A DNA stretch of 64,000 nucleotides, taken from positions 24,506 to 88,505 of the forward strand of contig NZ_QOHG01000018.1 in NCBI RefSeq assembly GCF_003319125.1. Reading direction: 5' to 3'. Below the pieces are notes generated by a model, which saw nothing but the letters and a program-made list of their open reading frames with translations, made no database searches and was not told the DNA's origin. This stretch comes from Blastococcus sp. TF02A-26. GTDB taxonomy: Bacteria; Actinomycetota; Actinomycetes; Mycobacteriales; Geodermatophilaceae. The position numbers and the translations under genes are program-made. The first letter of the stretch is position 1; each line of letters opens with the position of its first letter. Of this stretch, positions 36,056-43,979 are shown piece by piece.

Positions 36056-37077
36056 CCGCCGCGAAGCGCCTGAAGTGGGTCGCGTTCCCCCTGAACATCA
36101 GCGACGACCCGCGGATGCTCGCCGCCGGCGAACCCGCGGAGGTCCTCTGGACCCGGGCCTGGACCTGGTGCGGCAAGTACGCCCTCGACGGCCGCATCCC
36201 GAAGGGCATCGTCGCCCGGCTGGCCCCCGACGACACGGCTGCCCGCGTCGAGGCGCTCCTGGAGGAGGAGCTCTGGGTCGACGAGGGCGACTGCTACCTG
36301 GTGGCCGACTGGGAGGAGGTCATCGGCTCGGTCAAGGGGCTCAACGCCCAGCAGAAGGCCGCCGCGGACCGCTCCAAGAAGTACCGCCAGAACGTGAAGG
36401 CCAAGGCCGAACGCCTCGCGGTCGAGGCCGGCCAGACCTCCCTGCTGGTCCCCGCGTCACGTGACGCGTCACGTGACGCCGCCGCGACGGCAGCGCCCTC
36501 CCTCACCGTCGTGCCCGATCCCGCCGACACGAACGACGGCGACGCCGAACCGGGCGAGGCACTGACCTGCACGGACCCCGCGTCACGTGACGCGTCACGT
36601 CACGCGTCACGTGACGCGTCACGCCCCGAATCACGCCCTAGAAGGAGAAGAAGAACTACTACCCCCCTACCCCCCCTCGCGAGCGAGGGGGGAACCGATC
36701 CCGCTCCCTCGTCGACCAGCCCGCCGGCCGCTGCGCGACCGAGCGCCGGCTGCGACCCCGTCGCGCAGCCGCACGCCGGCTGCCGCGGCTGCGGCACTAA
36801 CACCCGGGCCGGCCGACGAGCCGCCGCCGCGGCGGCCGCGGTGACCGCTGAGCAGGAGCGGATCCGCGCCGAGCGCGAGCGGGCCGCCGCCGCCCAGGCC
36901 GAGCGTCAGCGCGCCGTCGACGCCTGCGAGGCCTGCGACACCGCCGGCTACCTGTCGACCGGCCAGCCCTGCGACCACGTGCGCACCCCAGGCGCAGCCG
37001 AGCGAGGCGCCCGCGGCGTCGCAAAGTGCCGAGCCGAGCTCGCCGCACGGACCCGACCGCCGGCGGTGAGCGCGTGA
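36052..37077 (+). CDS. Putative replication initiation protein (replisome-organiser-like)
   Basis: 341 residues. The N-terminal domain (about 1-110: LKWVAFPLNISDDPRMLAAG, LWTRAWTWCGKYALDGRIPK) looks like the winged N-domain of phage replisome organisers. A low-complexity middle carries repeated ASRDASRDA, encoded by the iteron-like repeats. The C-terminus is a charged helix (ERIRAERERAAAAQAERQRA) plus Cys motifs (ACEACDTAG). By analogy with lambda O, a protein with its origin inside its own gene. Confidence 0.65.
   Translation: MTAAKRLKWVAFPLNISDDPRMLAAGEPAEVLWTRAWTWCGKYALDGRIPKGIVARLAPDDTAARVEALLEEELWVDEGDCYLVADWEEVIGSVKGLNAQQKAAADRSKKYRQNVKAKAERLAVEAGQTSLLVPASRDASRDAAATAAPSLTVVPDPADTNDGDAEPGEALTCTDPASRDASRHASRDASRPESRPRRRRRTTTPLPPLASEGGTDPAPSSTSPPAAARPSAGCDPVAQPHAGCRGCGTNTRAGRRAAAAAAAVTAEQERIRAERERAAAAQAERQRAVDACEACDTAGYLSTGQPCDHVRTPGAAERGARGVAKCRAELAARTRPPAVSA
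36454..36622 (+). repeat. Iteron-like 12-base repeats inside the replication gene
   Basis: Unit GCGTCACGTGAC. Two tandem copies at 36454-36477; then four adjoining units at 36580-36615, one of them variant (GCGTCACGTCAC at 36592), plus a partial unit to 36622. A purine-rich, lower-GC stretch (36640-36660) and a perfect 10-base-stem hairpin (CCCCCCTCGC, loop GA, 36671-36692) follow. Candidate replication origin. Confidence 0.7.
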
Positions 37078-37376
37078 TCCTGTCCCGCCGCGACGGCCAG
37101 ACCCCGCCGCCCGACCCGGACCCGTGGCTCACCGCCGGCGAGGTCGCCGAACTGCTCCGGGTCTCGCCCGCGACCGTCTACCGCCTCGTCGACGCCCGCG
37201 AGCTGCAGTCGAAGCGGATCCGCCGGTCCGTCCGGATCCGCCGGTCCTGGGTCACCGCGTACCTGCGCGCCAACCAGGTGACCGAGCTGCCCGTCACGCC
37301 ACCGGACGGGCAGCCGCGGCCGCCGCCCGGCGCGCGCGACCACCGACATGTAGGGCAAGGCCCTGGCCTTGCGTAA
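37074..37376 (+). CDS. Excisionase-like HTH protein
   Basis: 100 residues. DNA-binding domain WLTAGEVAELLRVSPATVYR, VDARELQSKRIRRSVRIRRS, matching the HTH_17/excisionase fold. GTG overlaps the replication gene stop. It may be the excisionase or a regulator; it lies far from attL and attR in the prophage map. Confidence 0.75.
   Translation: MILSRRDGQTPPPDPDPWLTAGEVAELLRVSPATVYRLVDARELQSKRIRRSVRIRRSWVTAYLRANQVTELPVTPPDGQPRPPPGARDHRHVGQGPGLA
37355..37372 (+). terminator. Small hairpin at the end of the HTH gene
   Basis: GCAAGGCC and GGCCTTGC, 8-base arms, two-base loop, overlapping the HTH stop and 43 bases before the capsid ATG. Weak terminator or processing site. Confidence 0.4.
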
Positions 37377-37415
37377 CGATCTGGTCACCCCCACCCGAGA
37401 GGACCTTCCCCAGCC

Positions 37416-38891
37416 ATGACTCCCGACCAGTACCGCGAGCGCATCCGCGAGGCCCTCGCGCAGCGGACCATCCACGAGAACACCGTCAGCACCGTCCGGG
37501 CCGCCATCGGCACCGGCGAGCCCACCGAGGCCCAGGCCACCCAGCTGCGGGAGGCCCGCGCCGCCGTCGCCGCCGTCGACGCCCAGATCGACCAGCTGTC
37601 GGCCGGCCTGAACGACGCCCTGGAGGAGGAGCGCCGCGAGGCCCGCGCCGCCGAGCTGCGCCGCGAGCTCGTCCCCGCCGGCGAGACCCGCACCGAGCGC
37701 CCCGCCGGCGGCGCCCGCGTCACCAGCGAGGAGCGCACCTACACCGCGCACAAGTCCTCCCGCGGCGAGGTGAGCTTCTTCGTCGACCTCTACCGCATGA
37801 GCCACAACGGCGACCTGTCCGCCCGCGCCCGCCTCGAGCGGCACGGGCAGGAGGTCGTCGTCGAGGGGGAGGGGATGAGCGAGCGCGCCGCGTCGACCGG
37901 CTCGTTCGCCGGCCTCGTCGCCCCGCAGTACCTGGTCGACCTCGCCGCCCCGGTCCTGCGCAGCGGCCGGCCCGTCGCCAACGCCGTCCAGGGCCTGCCG
38001 CTGCCCGAGCAGGGCATGGTCCTGACCATCCCCCGCGGCACCACCGGCGCCAGCGCGGCGTCACAGACGGCGGAGAACGCCGCGGTGTCCAACACCGACC
38101 AGGTCTACACCGACCTGCAGGTGCCGGTGCGGACCATCGCCGGCCAGCAGGACATCTCCCGCCAGTCCCTCGAGCGCGGCTCCCCCGGCCTCGACGAGCT
38201 CACCTACCTCGACCTGGCGGCGGCCTACCACGCCGAGCTCGACCGGCAGGTCGTCAACGGGTCGGGCACGGGCAACCAGATGCTGGGGATGCTGCAGACC
38301 ACCGGCCGGCTCATCGCGGCGGCCTACGGCGCCGCCATCACGCCGGGCCTGTTCAACCTCAAGGTCGCCGGGGCGATCGCCAACATGGCCGGCGCCGGCA
38401 CCCGCATCAACCCGAACCTGATCATCGCCGCCGCCCGGCGCTGGGGCTGGCTCACCGGGCAGATGGACTCCGCCGGCCGGCCCCTGGTCGTCCCCGGCGT
38501 CGGCGGCCCGATGAACGTGCTCGCGCTCAACACCAACCCCGGCGCCTACGGCGGGGGGAGCGGCGACGGCACGGACACCGAGAGCTTCGTGACGCCCGGC
38601 TCCCTCCAGGGCCTGCCCCTGGTCACCGACGGGAACGTCCCGACCAACATCGGGACCAACGTCGAGGACGTCGCGTTCGTCGTCGACCGCAGCCAGTGCC
38701 TGCTGTGGGAGGAGGGAGACCGCCAGCCCAGGCAGCTGCGGTTCGACCAGACCGGCGGCGGCTCGCTCACGGTGAAGCTCGTCGTCTACGGCTACGCGGC
38801 CTTCACCTCCGGCCGCTACCCCGGCGCCGTCGCGCAGATCGGCGGCGTCGACGCCACCGCCGGCCAGGGCCAGGTCGCCCCGACCTTCTGA
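37416..38891 (+). CDS. HK97-fold major capsid protein
   Basis: 491 residues. An N-terminal coiled-coil delta/scaffold region (about 1-105: TGEPTEAQATQLREARAAVA) precedes the HK97 fold with SFAGLVAPQYLVDLAAPVLR, AYHAELDRQVVNGSGTGNQM and INPNLIIAAARRWGW. The N-part is presumably cut off by the protease at 46884. Its ribosome site lies before ATG 37416. It is unusually far from portal and protease. Confidence 0.93.
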   Translation: MTPDQYRERIREALAQRTIHENTVSTVRAAIGTGEPTEAQATQLREARAAVAAVDAQIDQLSAGLNDALEEERREARAAELRRELVPAGETRTERPAGGARVTSEERTYTAHKSSRGEVSFFVDLYRMSHNGDLSARARLERHGQEVVVEGEGMSERAASTGSFAGLVAPQYLVDLAAPVLRSGRPVANAVQGLPLPEQGMVLTIPRGTTGASAASQTAENAAVSNTDQVYTDLQVPVRTIAGQQDISRQSLERGSPGLDELTYLDLAAAYHAELDRQVVNGSGTGNQMLGMLQTTGRLIAAAYGAAITPGLFNLKVAGAIANMAGAGTRINPNLIIAAARRWGWLTGQMDSAGRPLVVPGVGGPMNVLALNTNPGAYGGGSGDGTDTESFVTPGSLQGLPLVTDGNVPTNIGTNVEDVAFVVDRSQCLLWEEGDRQPRQLRFDQTGGGSLTVKLVVYGYAAFTSGRYPGAVAQIGGVDATAGQGQVAPTF

Positions 38892-38901
38892 CCCGACCAG
38901 C

Positions 38902-38942
38902 CCCGGCGGGCCGCGGCGCTTCCCCGGCCGCGGCCCGCCGGG
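38902..38942 (+). terminator. Terminator after the major capsid gene
   Basis: Perfect 16-base stem (CCCGGCGGGCCGCGGC and complement) with a nine-base loop, 10 bases after the capsid stop. It should limit transcription beyond this abundant-protein gene. Confidence 0.8.
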
Positions 38943-38951
38943 CCCCACCCC

Positions 38952-38975
38952 CGACCGTTCAGGACTGAACGGTCG
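38952..38975. repeat. Recurrent phage palindrome, copy 1
   Basis: CGACCGTTCAG-GA-CTGAACGGTCG, perfect 11-base arms, two-base loop. Nearly identical to 48160-48183 and related to 50104-50127. Intergenic. Confidence 0.8.
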
Positions 38976-39000
38976 ACCCCGACCAGGAGACGAGGTCCCC

Positions 39001-39429
39001 GTGACCAGCTTCGAGATGACCATCCCGGACCACGTCCGGGAGAACTACACCGACGCACGCATCGCCCAGGGCCTCACCTGGGAGCAGATGGCCGAGCAGT
39101 TCGACCGCGACGCCGAGCCGCTCCCGGCCGAGCACGCCGCCCCCTACCTCGAGCTCGCCGCCTGGGCCCGAGCCCAGGGCATCGCCGAGGCCACGGAGGA
39201 CCTCGACGACGACCCGGACGACCACGACCCGGACGACGGCGACCCGGACGACGAGCCCGCCGACGTCGACGCCGCGGCCGCGGACGGCGACGGCGCGGAC
39301 GTCGCCGCGGCCGCCGAAGCTGCCGAGGCCGAGCGGGGCGGGGAGACGCCGGCGCCCGAGGAGCCGGCCGCGCCGACCAAGCCGCGGAAGCGCGCCGCCA
39401 CCCCGACCACCCCGACCCGCTCCGCCTGA
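39001..39429 (+). CDS. Acidic phage structural-region protein
   Basis: 142 residues. Helical N-terminus (NYTDARIAQGLTWEQMAEQF), then a very Asp/Glu/Ala-rich middle and a basic C-tail (KPRKRAATP). GTG start with AGGAG 14 bases upstream region. Proteins like this often follow capsid genes; function unknown. Confidence 0.65.
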   Translation: MTSFEMTIPDHVRENYTDARIAQGLTWEQMAEQFDRDAEPLPAEHAAPYLELAAWARAQGIAEATEDLDDDPDDHDPDDGDPDDEPADVDAAAADGDGADVAAAAEAAEAERGGETPAPEEPAAPTKPRKRAATPTTPTRSA

Positions 39430-39460
39430 GCCGGCCCGACCTAGGAGGAGGAGCGCGGCG

Positions 39461-39994
39461 GTGGCCCTGACGCTCGACAACCTCGCCACGTTCCTCAACC
39501 TGCCGGGGAACGTCGCCCCGACCGACCCGGCCGAGCGCGCCGAGCTGCAGCGGCACTTCGACGCGGCGCTCAAGCACGTCCGCTCGCGGTGCGGCCAGGC
39601 GATCGAGGGGACCAGCACGCTGCGGGTCACCTCGGCGTCCGGCAGCACCGCGCTGCTCCTGCCGGCCATCAACTTCGACAGCGTCACCGCCGTCGTCGCA
39701 CCAGACGGCGTCACCGTCACGCCCACCGAGGTCGACGAGCTCGCCGGCATCGTCCGCGTCCCCGTCGGCCAGCGCGGCACCTGGCGGGTCACCATCACCT
39801 CGACGCAGGCGCAGGTCGACCTCGAGGAAGCGACGCTCATCATCGCCGGGCACCTGAACGAGACCCAGCGCCGCAGCCGCCCCCAAGGTGGACGACCCGG
39901 CGCCCCGGCGCAGCCGGCCGGCGGCAGCGGCTTCGCCATCCCGCACCGCGCCGCCGACCTGATGGCTCCCTACGCACTGGCGGCGCTGGCGTGA
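39461..39994 (+). CDS. Head-tail connector protein (gp6-like)
   Basis: 177 residues. VALTLDNLATFLNLPGNVAP, helical, with LKHVRSRCGQAIEG and a C-terminal APYALAALA, the pattern of HK97 gp6-type adaptors that extend the portal. GTG after AGGAGGAG. Confidence 0.8.
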   Translation: MALTLDNLATFLNLPGNVAPTDPAERAELQRHFDAALKHVRSRCGQAIEGTSTLRVTSASGSTALLLPAINFDSVTAVVAPDGVTVTPTEVDELAGIVRVPVGQRGTWRVTITSTQAQVDLEEATLIIAGHLNETQRRSRPQGGRPGAPAQPAGGSGFAIPHRAADLMAPYALAALA

Positions 39995-40464
39995 TCACCG
40001 ACGGCCAGGCCGTCGACGTCGTCGCCGACCTGCTCAACACCGTGGCCGCCACCGCGCAGATCATCGACCCCGACGGCCAGGCCCTCGACGTCGTCGTCTT
40101 CGACGGCCCCGACGGCCGGGCCGAGTACGCGCCCATCTGGCTCGCCGTCGGCACCCCCTGGCAGGACGACCAGCAGGCCGTCACCACCGTCGAGGAGACC
40201 CTCGGCGCCGGCCGGCGCGCACGCGTCACCCACTCGGTCGCCTGCACCGGCTACGTCGCCTCCGGCGCCCTCGACTTCACCGAGTGGCGCCGCCAGGCCG
40301 GCCAGCTCCTCGCCGCCGTCCGCGCCCACCTCGACGGCGACCCGACGCTCAGCGACCAGGTCGCCCGGGCCCGGCTCGGTGCCGACCGCCAGCTCGCCGA
40401 GGTCGCCGACCAGCAGGGCGCCGCGGTGATGATCGGCTTCACCGTCGAGCTGGTCCTGCTGTGA
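39991..40464 (+). CDS. Phage neck/tail-terminator-like protein
   Basis: 157 residues. Alpha-beta protein with EYAPIWLAVGTPWQ, ARVTHSVACTGYVASG and a C-terminal strand VMIGFTVELVLL. Size, order and fold pattern fit a tail terminator or neck protein. GTG overlaps the connector stop. Confidence 0.55.
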   Translation: MITDGQAVDVVADLLNTVAATAQIIDPDGQALDVVVFDGPDGRAEYAPIWLAVGTPWQDDQQAVTTVEETLGAGRRARVTHSVACTGYVASGALDFTEWRRQAGQLLAAVRAHLDGDPTLSDQVARARLGADRQLAEVADQQGAAVMIGFTVELVLL

Positions 40465-40619
40465 TCCAGGTCGACGTGCGCGGCTCGCGCTTCACGGCGG
40501 ACTGGCGCTCACTCGGACGGGCGCAGCCGCTGGCCATCGGGCTCTGGATCGACCGTCGCGGCACGGTGCAGCTGACCCTCGGCCGACTGTACCTCGGCCA
40601 CTACCGGCGGCCCTGGTGA
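40461..40619 (+). CDS. Short phage protein
   Basis: 52 residues, beta-rich (VIQVDVRGSRFTADWRSLGR), GTG overlapping the previous stop. Unknown. The 145 bases after it contain no gene I can support. Confidence 0.5.
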   Translation: MIQVDVRGSRFTADWRSLGRAQPLAIGLWIDRRGTVQLTLGRLYLGHYRRPW

Positions 40620-40764
40620 CCTGCTCGGCCGCGGAGAGCAGGGGCGCCGGGGACGCCTGCAGCGGCGGGGGCAGCGCGCTGTAGGGACCTGCCAGGCGGC
40701 GGGGGAGACGTAGGGACGCCTGGTCCTGGCGTGACCACCCGCAGCGCGGGGAACCTCACTAACT

Positions 40765-41103
40765 GTGACCACGTCGAAGAGCTCGCCTGCACCGGCCGCG
40801 ACCGTCCCGGTGGCGGTCGAGCTGCCGCGGGCCGACGTCGGCCCGCTGGTGCGGGCCTACAAGCGCGCGGAGAAGCGCGTCGCCGCGGCGAAGGAGGCCC
40901 AGGAGGCCGCCAAGGCCGCGCTGCTCGACGTGATGGGCGGCGCCGAGGTCCTCGCGATCGCCGAGACGCACCAGGCCGTCGCCGAGCACCGCGAGGTGCG
41001 GTCCATGGTCCTGGACCCGACCCGGCTCAAGGCCGAGCGGCCTCGCATCGCCGCCGCCTACCAGAAGCTGCGGATCCAGCGCCCCTTCAAGGTCCTGGTG
41101 TGA
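40765..41103 (+). CDS. Small phage protein resembling a recombinase-associated C-terminal segment
   Basis: 112 residues. A coiled coil (YKRAEKRVAAAKEAQEAAKA) and a tail EVRSMVLDPTRLKAERPRIA, pattern recalling the C-terminus of YqaJ-type viral exonucleases, without the nuclease domain. GTG start without a clear ribosome site. Resemblance is from memory only. Confidence 0.55.
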   Translation: MTTSKSSPAPAATVPVAVELPRADVGPLVRAYKRAEKRVAAAKEAQEAAKAALLDVMGGAEVLAIAETHQAVAEHREVRSMVLDPTRLKAERPRIAAAYQKLRIQRPFKVLV

Positions 41104-41864
41104 GCGACCAGCCGGTCGACACCGGCGACACCTGGCGCTGGGTCGACCGGCTCACCGAGTCCCGCCGGCGTCGTCTCGTCCGCCGTCCCGACGGCGGCCA
41201 GTCCACCGTCGAGCACGTCGACCTGCCCTCGCTGCTCGAGCAGCTCGCCGAGGCGCAGGCCTCAACCAACAGCGGCGGCGGCCGCGGCAAGTCCTCCGGC
41301 GGCTCCCGAGCCCCGCTCGACCTGACCATCACCTCGCTGCTGGCCGAGATCGAGACGCTGACCGTCGAGGCGCTCATCGCCTACGGCGACCGGCCCCGCT
41401 ACCGCGAGCGCGCCCGCTACCGGCAGGGCCGCGCCCGCGTCCTCGGCGTCCGCCAGCTCGACCTCGCGGCCAGCGTCCGCGCGCTGGCCGTCACCGTGGT
41501 GGACACCGAGGACGCCGACCTCATCGACTGGTGGGCCAGCCGCTTCTGCGCCTGGGTCCTGCGAGCTGAGGAGGCGCTCGACCTCGACGAGGACGGCAGC
41601 GTCGACGTCGTGCCCGTCCGCGGCGTCCCCTGCCCCGAGCCCGAGTGCGGCCGCGAGCACGTCCTCGAGGACCGCGACGGCGAGACCGTCCGCACCCCCG
41701 CCCTGGCCATCAGCTTCCGCGACGGCCAGGTCCTCCACGTCACCTGCAGGCACTGCGGCACCGGCTGGTGGCGAGGCGAGGGCCTCAACGCGCTCGCCGA
41801 CGCGATGGCCGCCACCGCCGCGCTCCCCTCCCCCGCAGTCGCCGACGAGGTCCCGTCCCCGTGA
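41100..41864 (+). CDS. Conserved actinophage zinc-ribbon protein (DUF7341-like)
   Basis: 254 residues. A helical part (SLLAEIETLTVEALIAYGDR, LDLAASVRALAVTVVDTEDA) and a zinc ribbon (CPEPECGREH, then CRHCGTGWW). Similar proteins occur in many mycobacteriophages near early genes; function unknown. Confidence 0.65.
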   Translation: MSDQPVDTGDTWRWVDRLTESRRRRLVRRPDGGQSTVEHVDLPSLLEQLAEAQASTNSGGGRGKSSGGSRAPLDLTITSLLAEIETLTVEALIAYGDRPRYRERARYRQGRARVLGVRQLDLAASVRALAVTVVDTEDADLIDWWASRFCAWVLRAEEALDLDEDGSVDVVPVRGVPCPEPECGREHVLEDRDGETVRTPALAISFRDGQVLHVTCRHCGTGWWRGEGLNALADAMAATAALPSPAVADEVPSP

Positions 41865-41935
41865 CGCCTGCGGTCGCCATGCTGCTCGTCGTGCTGCTCG
41901 TCCTGGCCCTGCTGGACGACCACCGACCGGCTTGA
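41861..41935 (+). CDS. Tiny membrane peptide
   Basis: 24 residues, VTPAVAMLLVVLLVLALLDD then HRPA: one helix. GTG overlaps the preceding stop. Could be real by coupling, but the length makes it uncertain. Confidence 0.35.
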   Translation: MTPAVAMLLVVLLVLALLDDHRPA

Positions 41936-41968
41936 CGTCGCGACACGTCGTAGATCGGCGGGCCCTGC

Positions 41969-42715
41969 TCAGCTGGCGATGGCGGATCCGTCGTGTTCGA
42001 CCGCGGTGGCAGGCGACGCGTCGTGCGCGGCCGCGCGGTACAGCTCCCAGGTCTTCCCGACGATGCCGGAGCCGGGGAACAGGTCGTCGAAGCTGTCCTC
42101 AGCCGTCGCGCCCACCAGGTCGAGCATCCAACGACAGAACGCCGGCGGCTTGGCTCCGATCACCCGAGACGGCAGCGTCGTCAGCGGGGTGACCCCGTGC
42201 GCGAGGACATCGACCCGTCGCTCTCCTTGAGCGCGCGACGGGACGGGCACGTAGACGACGGGCTCCCATCCGTTCACCGGGTAGCGAGCCGTCGCGTTCG
42301 GCCGAGCGCCACGCATCCAGGCCGCGACGCGTACCGGGAGGTCCTGCGCGACGGCTAGCGCGAGGACCTGAGGCAGCGCGGCGGCCGACGTAGACAGTGC
42401 CCAACCGTCGTATCTGGACAGGAGCGAGAGCAGCTGGGCGTGGTCGACCTCGCCGGCGTAGTCCGGGTGGCCGACGTACAGCCCGGCGTTCCCGGGGTAG
42501 GGCGGGTCCGCGTAGGCGAGCCGTCGCGGGAGGCCCTGCACGACGGATCCCGAGCTGCCCGACGCGGCAGATCCGTCGCGGGTGGCCACGGGCGACGCGT
42601 AGCGAGCCACTCGGTGTCGGGCCTGGCGGCACCGCTGGGAGCAGGTCACCGCGTCACGGCGTACGCCGGTCGGGATCTCACCGTCGCACCAGGCGCACGC
42701 TCGCACCCGTCGCAC
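41969..42715 (-). CDS. Phage DNA methyltransferase with N-terminal zinc finger
   Basis: 248 residues. N-terminal CAWCDGEIPTGVRRDAVTCS-QRC finger followed by a methylase domain with LAYADPPYPG (DPPY motif) and ATAEDSFDDLFPGSGIVGKT (SAM-binding FxGSG-like). Motif order DPPY before the SAM loop suggests a beta-class-like or permuted amino-methylase. GTG at 42715 chosen so the protein starts just before the finger. Opposite to flanking genes, so a separate transcription unit. Confidence 0.75.
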   Translation of the reverse strand: MRRVRACAWCDGEIPTGVRRDAVTCSQRCRQARHRVARYASPVATRDGSAASGSSGSVVQGLPRRLAYADPPYPGNAGLYVGHPDYAGEVDHAQLLSLLSRYDGWALSTSAAALPQVLALAVAQDLPVRVAAWMRGARPNATARYPVNGWEPVVYVPVPSRAQGERRVDVLAHGVTPLTTLPSRVIGAKPPAFCRWMLDLVGATAEDSFDDLFPGSGIVGKTWELYRAAAHDASPATAVEHDGSAIAS

Positions 42716-42852
42716 GCTACCGGCGGCGGGCGACGGATCGCGGCGGCGTGTCCCGACACACCGACACGGCCGCTCGTCCCCCACCTTCCGGCCGTCAGCT
42801 CGTACCTTCCTCCCGCGGCGGTGAGCCATGCCCGGAGGCAGGTGAGCTCCCG

Positions 42853-43155
42853 TTGCCTGCACCTCCCCGATCCCCTGGCCGGTCCGGCCACGCCTGGCGC
42901 CAGCTCGTCGCCCACGTCCGCCGGCTGGTCGCCCGCGGCGCCGGGTGCGCCTGGTGCTTCGAGCCCATCGACCTGGACCTCGCCTGGCCGGATCCGCGCA
43001 GCTTCAGCGTCGACCACGTCGTCGCGCTCGACGAGGGCGGTGCCCCGCTCGACCCGGCCAACGCGGTGCCGATGCACCTGGGCTGCAACAGCTCGAAGGG
43101 CACGCGGCCGCTGGCCGACCGTCCCGTCCCCCTGAACACCGACCGCGCCTGGTGA
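42853..43155 (+). CDS. HNH endonuclease next to terminase
   Basis: 100 residues. CAWCFEPIDLDLAWPDPRSF, SVDHVVALDEGG, HLGCNSSKG: zinc HNH fold as in HK97 gp74, which aids terminase cutting at cos. TTG start at 42853 with AGGTGAG seven bases upstream; no ATG or GTG fits. Its position just before terS fits packaging. Confidence 0.75.
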   Translation: MPAPPRSPGRSGHAWRQLVAHVRRLVARGAGCAWCFEPIDLDLAWPDPRSFSVDHVVALDEGGAPLDPANAVPMHLGCNSSKGTRPLADRPVPLNTDRAW

Positions 43156-43183
43156 CCTGACCCGGGCGCGGCCGGCCTCGACC

Positions 43184-43291
43184 CGTGCCACCCAGCCCGC
43201 CCCAGGCGGACGCCGGCCCACCCGAGACACCGCGAACCGAAGCTCGGTGGATGGGTCCCGCGCCCGGAAGGCGCGCGGGCTGGGTGGCACG
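43184..43291. repeat. Structured element between HNH and terminase small subunit
   Basis: Perfect 17-base inverted arms CGTGCCACCCAGCCCGC (43184-43200) and its complement (43275-43291), enclosing 74 bases with a 5-base hairpin (GCGCC/GGCGC, 43260-43274) and partial pairing GGCCCA/TGGGTC and CCGAG/CTCGG. ACC flanks both sides. May be the packaging (cos) region, a structured RNA or a MITE-like insertion. The remaining bases of 43156-43481 hold only the terS ribosome site. Confidence 0.7.
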
Positions 43292-43481
43292 ACCCTCTGA
43301 CCTCGGCGGGAGGACCTCGCCGCCGGACCGGCGCGAACATGCAGGTCAGCGGCCCGCCGGTTCTTAGAGCCCCGTGCGGGCGGTGACCCGTCCGCGTCGC
43401 CATTTCTCCCCCCGGCCCGCACGAGCTGTACGGCGGTACGGCGGCCTGCCGCCGGACGCCCCGCCGGGAGGTGTCCAGCCG

Positions 43482-43979
43482 ATGGCGCGAGCCTGTGACC
43501 AGCCCCGATGCCCCGCCCGGGCCGACGTCGACGACTGGACGACGACCGAGTACCGCAAGGGCTGCCGGCTCACCGCCTGTACGGCGGCCAACCGGCTGGC
43601 CACCCAGCGTCGGCGCGACAAGAAGCGCAACGAGGGCGTCGACCCGGAGGCCACCGCAGTGGTGCGCGACGTCGACGAGCCGGCCGCCAGCAGTGGGGGA
43701 GAGGCCTGGGCCTTCGACGTCGTCGGCGCCGTCCGGGCCGAGCTCGCCGAGGCCGACCTGACCCACCCGTTCCGGCGGTCGCTGACCTCGATCGCGCTGG
43801 CGCTGGCCAACCAGCTGCAGCTCTCGCTCGGTCAGGTCACCCCGTCAGCCACCGGCGCCGCCCGGCAGCTCGCCGTGACGCTGCAGCAGCTGCTCCCGCA
43901 GAAGGCCGACAAGAGCGAGCTCGACGAGCTGCTCGCCGACCTGGCGTCCGACGACGATGACGACGACGGCGCCGCGTAG
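43482..43979 (+). CDS. Terminase small subunit-like protein
   Basis: 165 residues. N-terminal CDQPRCPARADVDDW and helical C-part (FRRSLTSIALALANQLQLSL), ending in an Asp-rich tail. Size and place before terL fit TerS. ATG 43482 with GGGAGG nine bases upstream. Its 3' end overlaps terL by 23 bases. Confidence 0.7.
   Translation: MARACDQPRCPARADVDDWTTTEYRKGCRLTACTAANRLATQRRRDKKRNEGVDPEATAVVRDVDEPAASSGGEAWAFDVVGAVRAELAEADLTHPFRRSLTSIALALANQLQLSLGQVTPSATGAARQLAVTLQQLLPQKADKSELDELLADLASDDDDDDGAA

Noticed and set aside
36454..36622. CRISPR-like repeats
   Set aside because: Units are 12 bases and directly adjoining, without regular unique spacers, and no cas genes are in the window. They fit iterons better.
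43156..43481. A protein gene between HNH and terS
   Set aside because: Open frames exist but none has a ribosome site or protein-like composition; the inverted repeats explain the region better.
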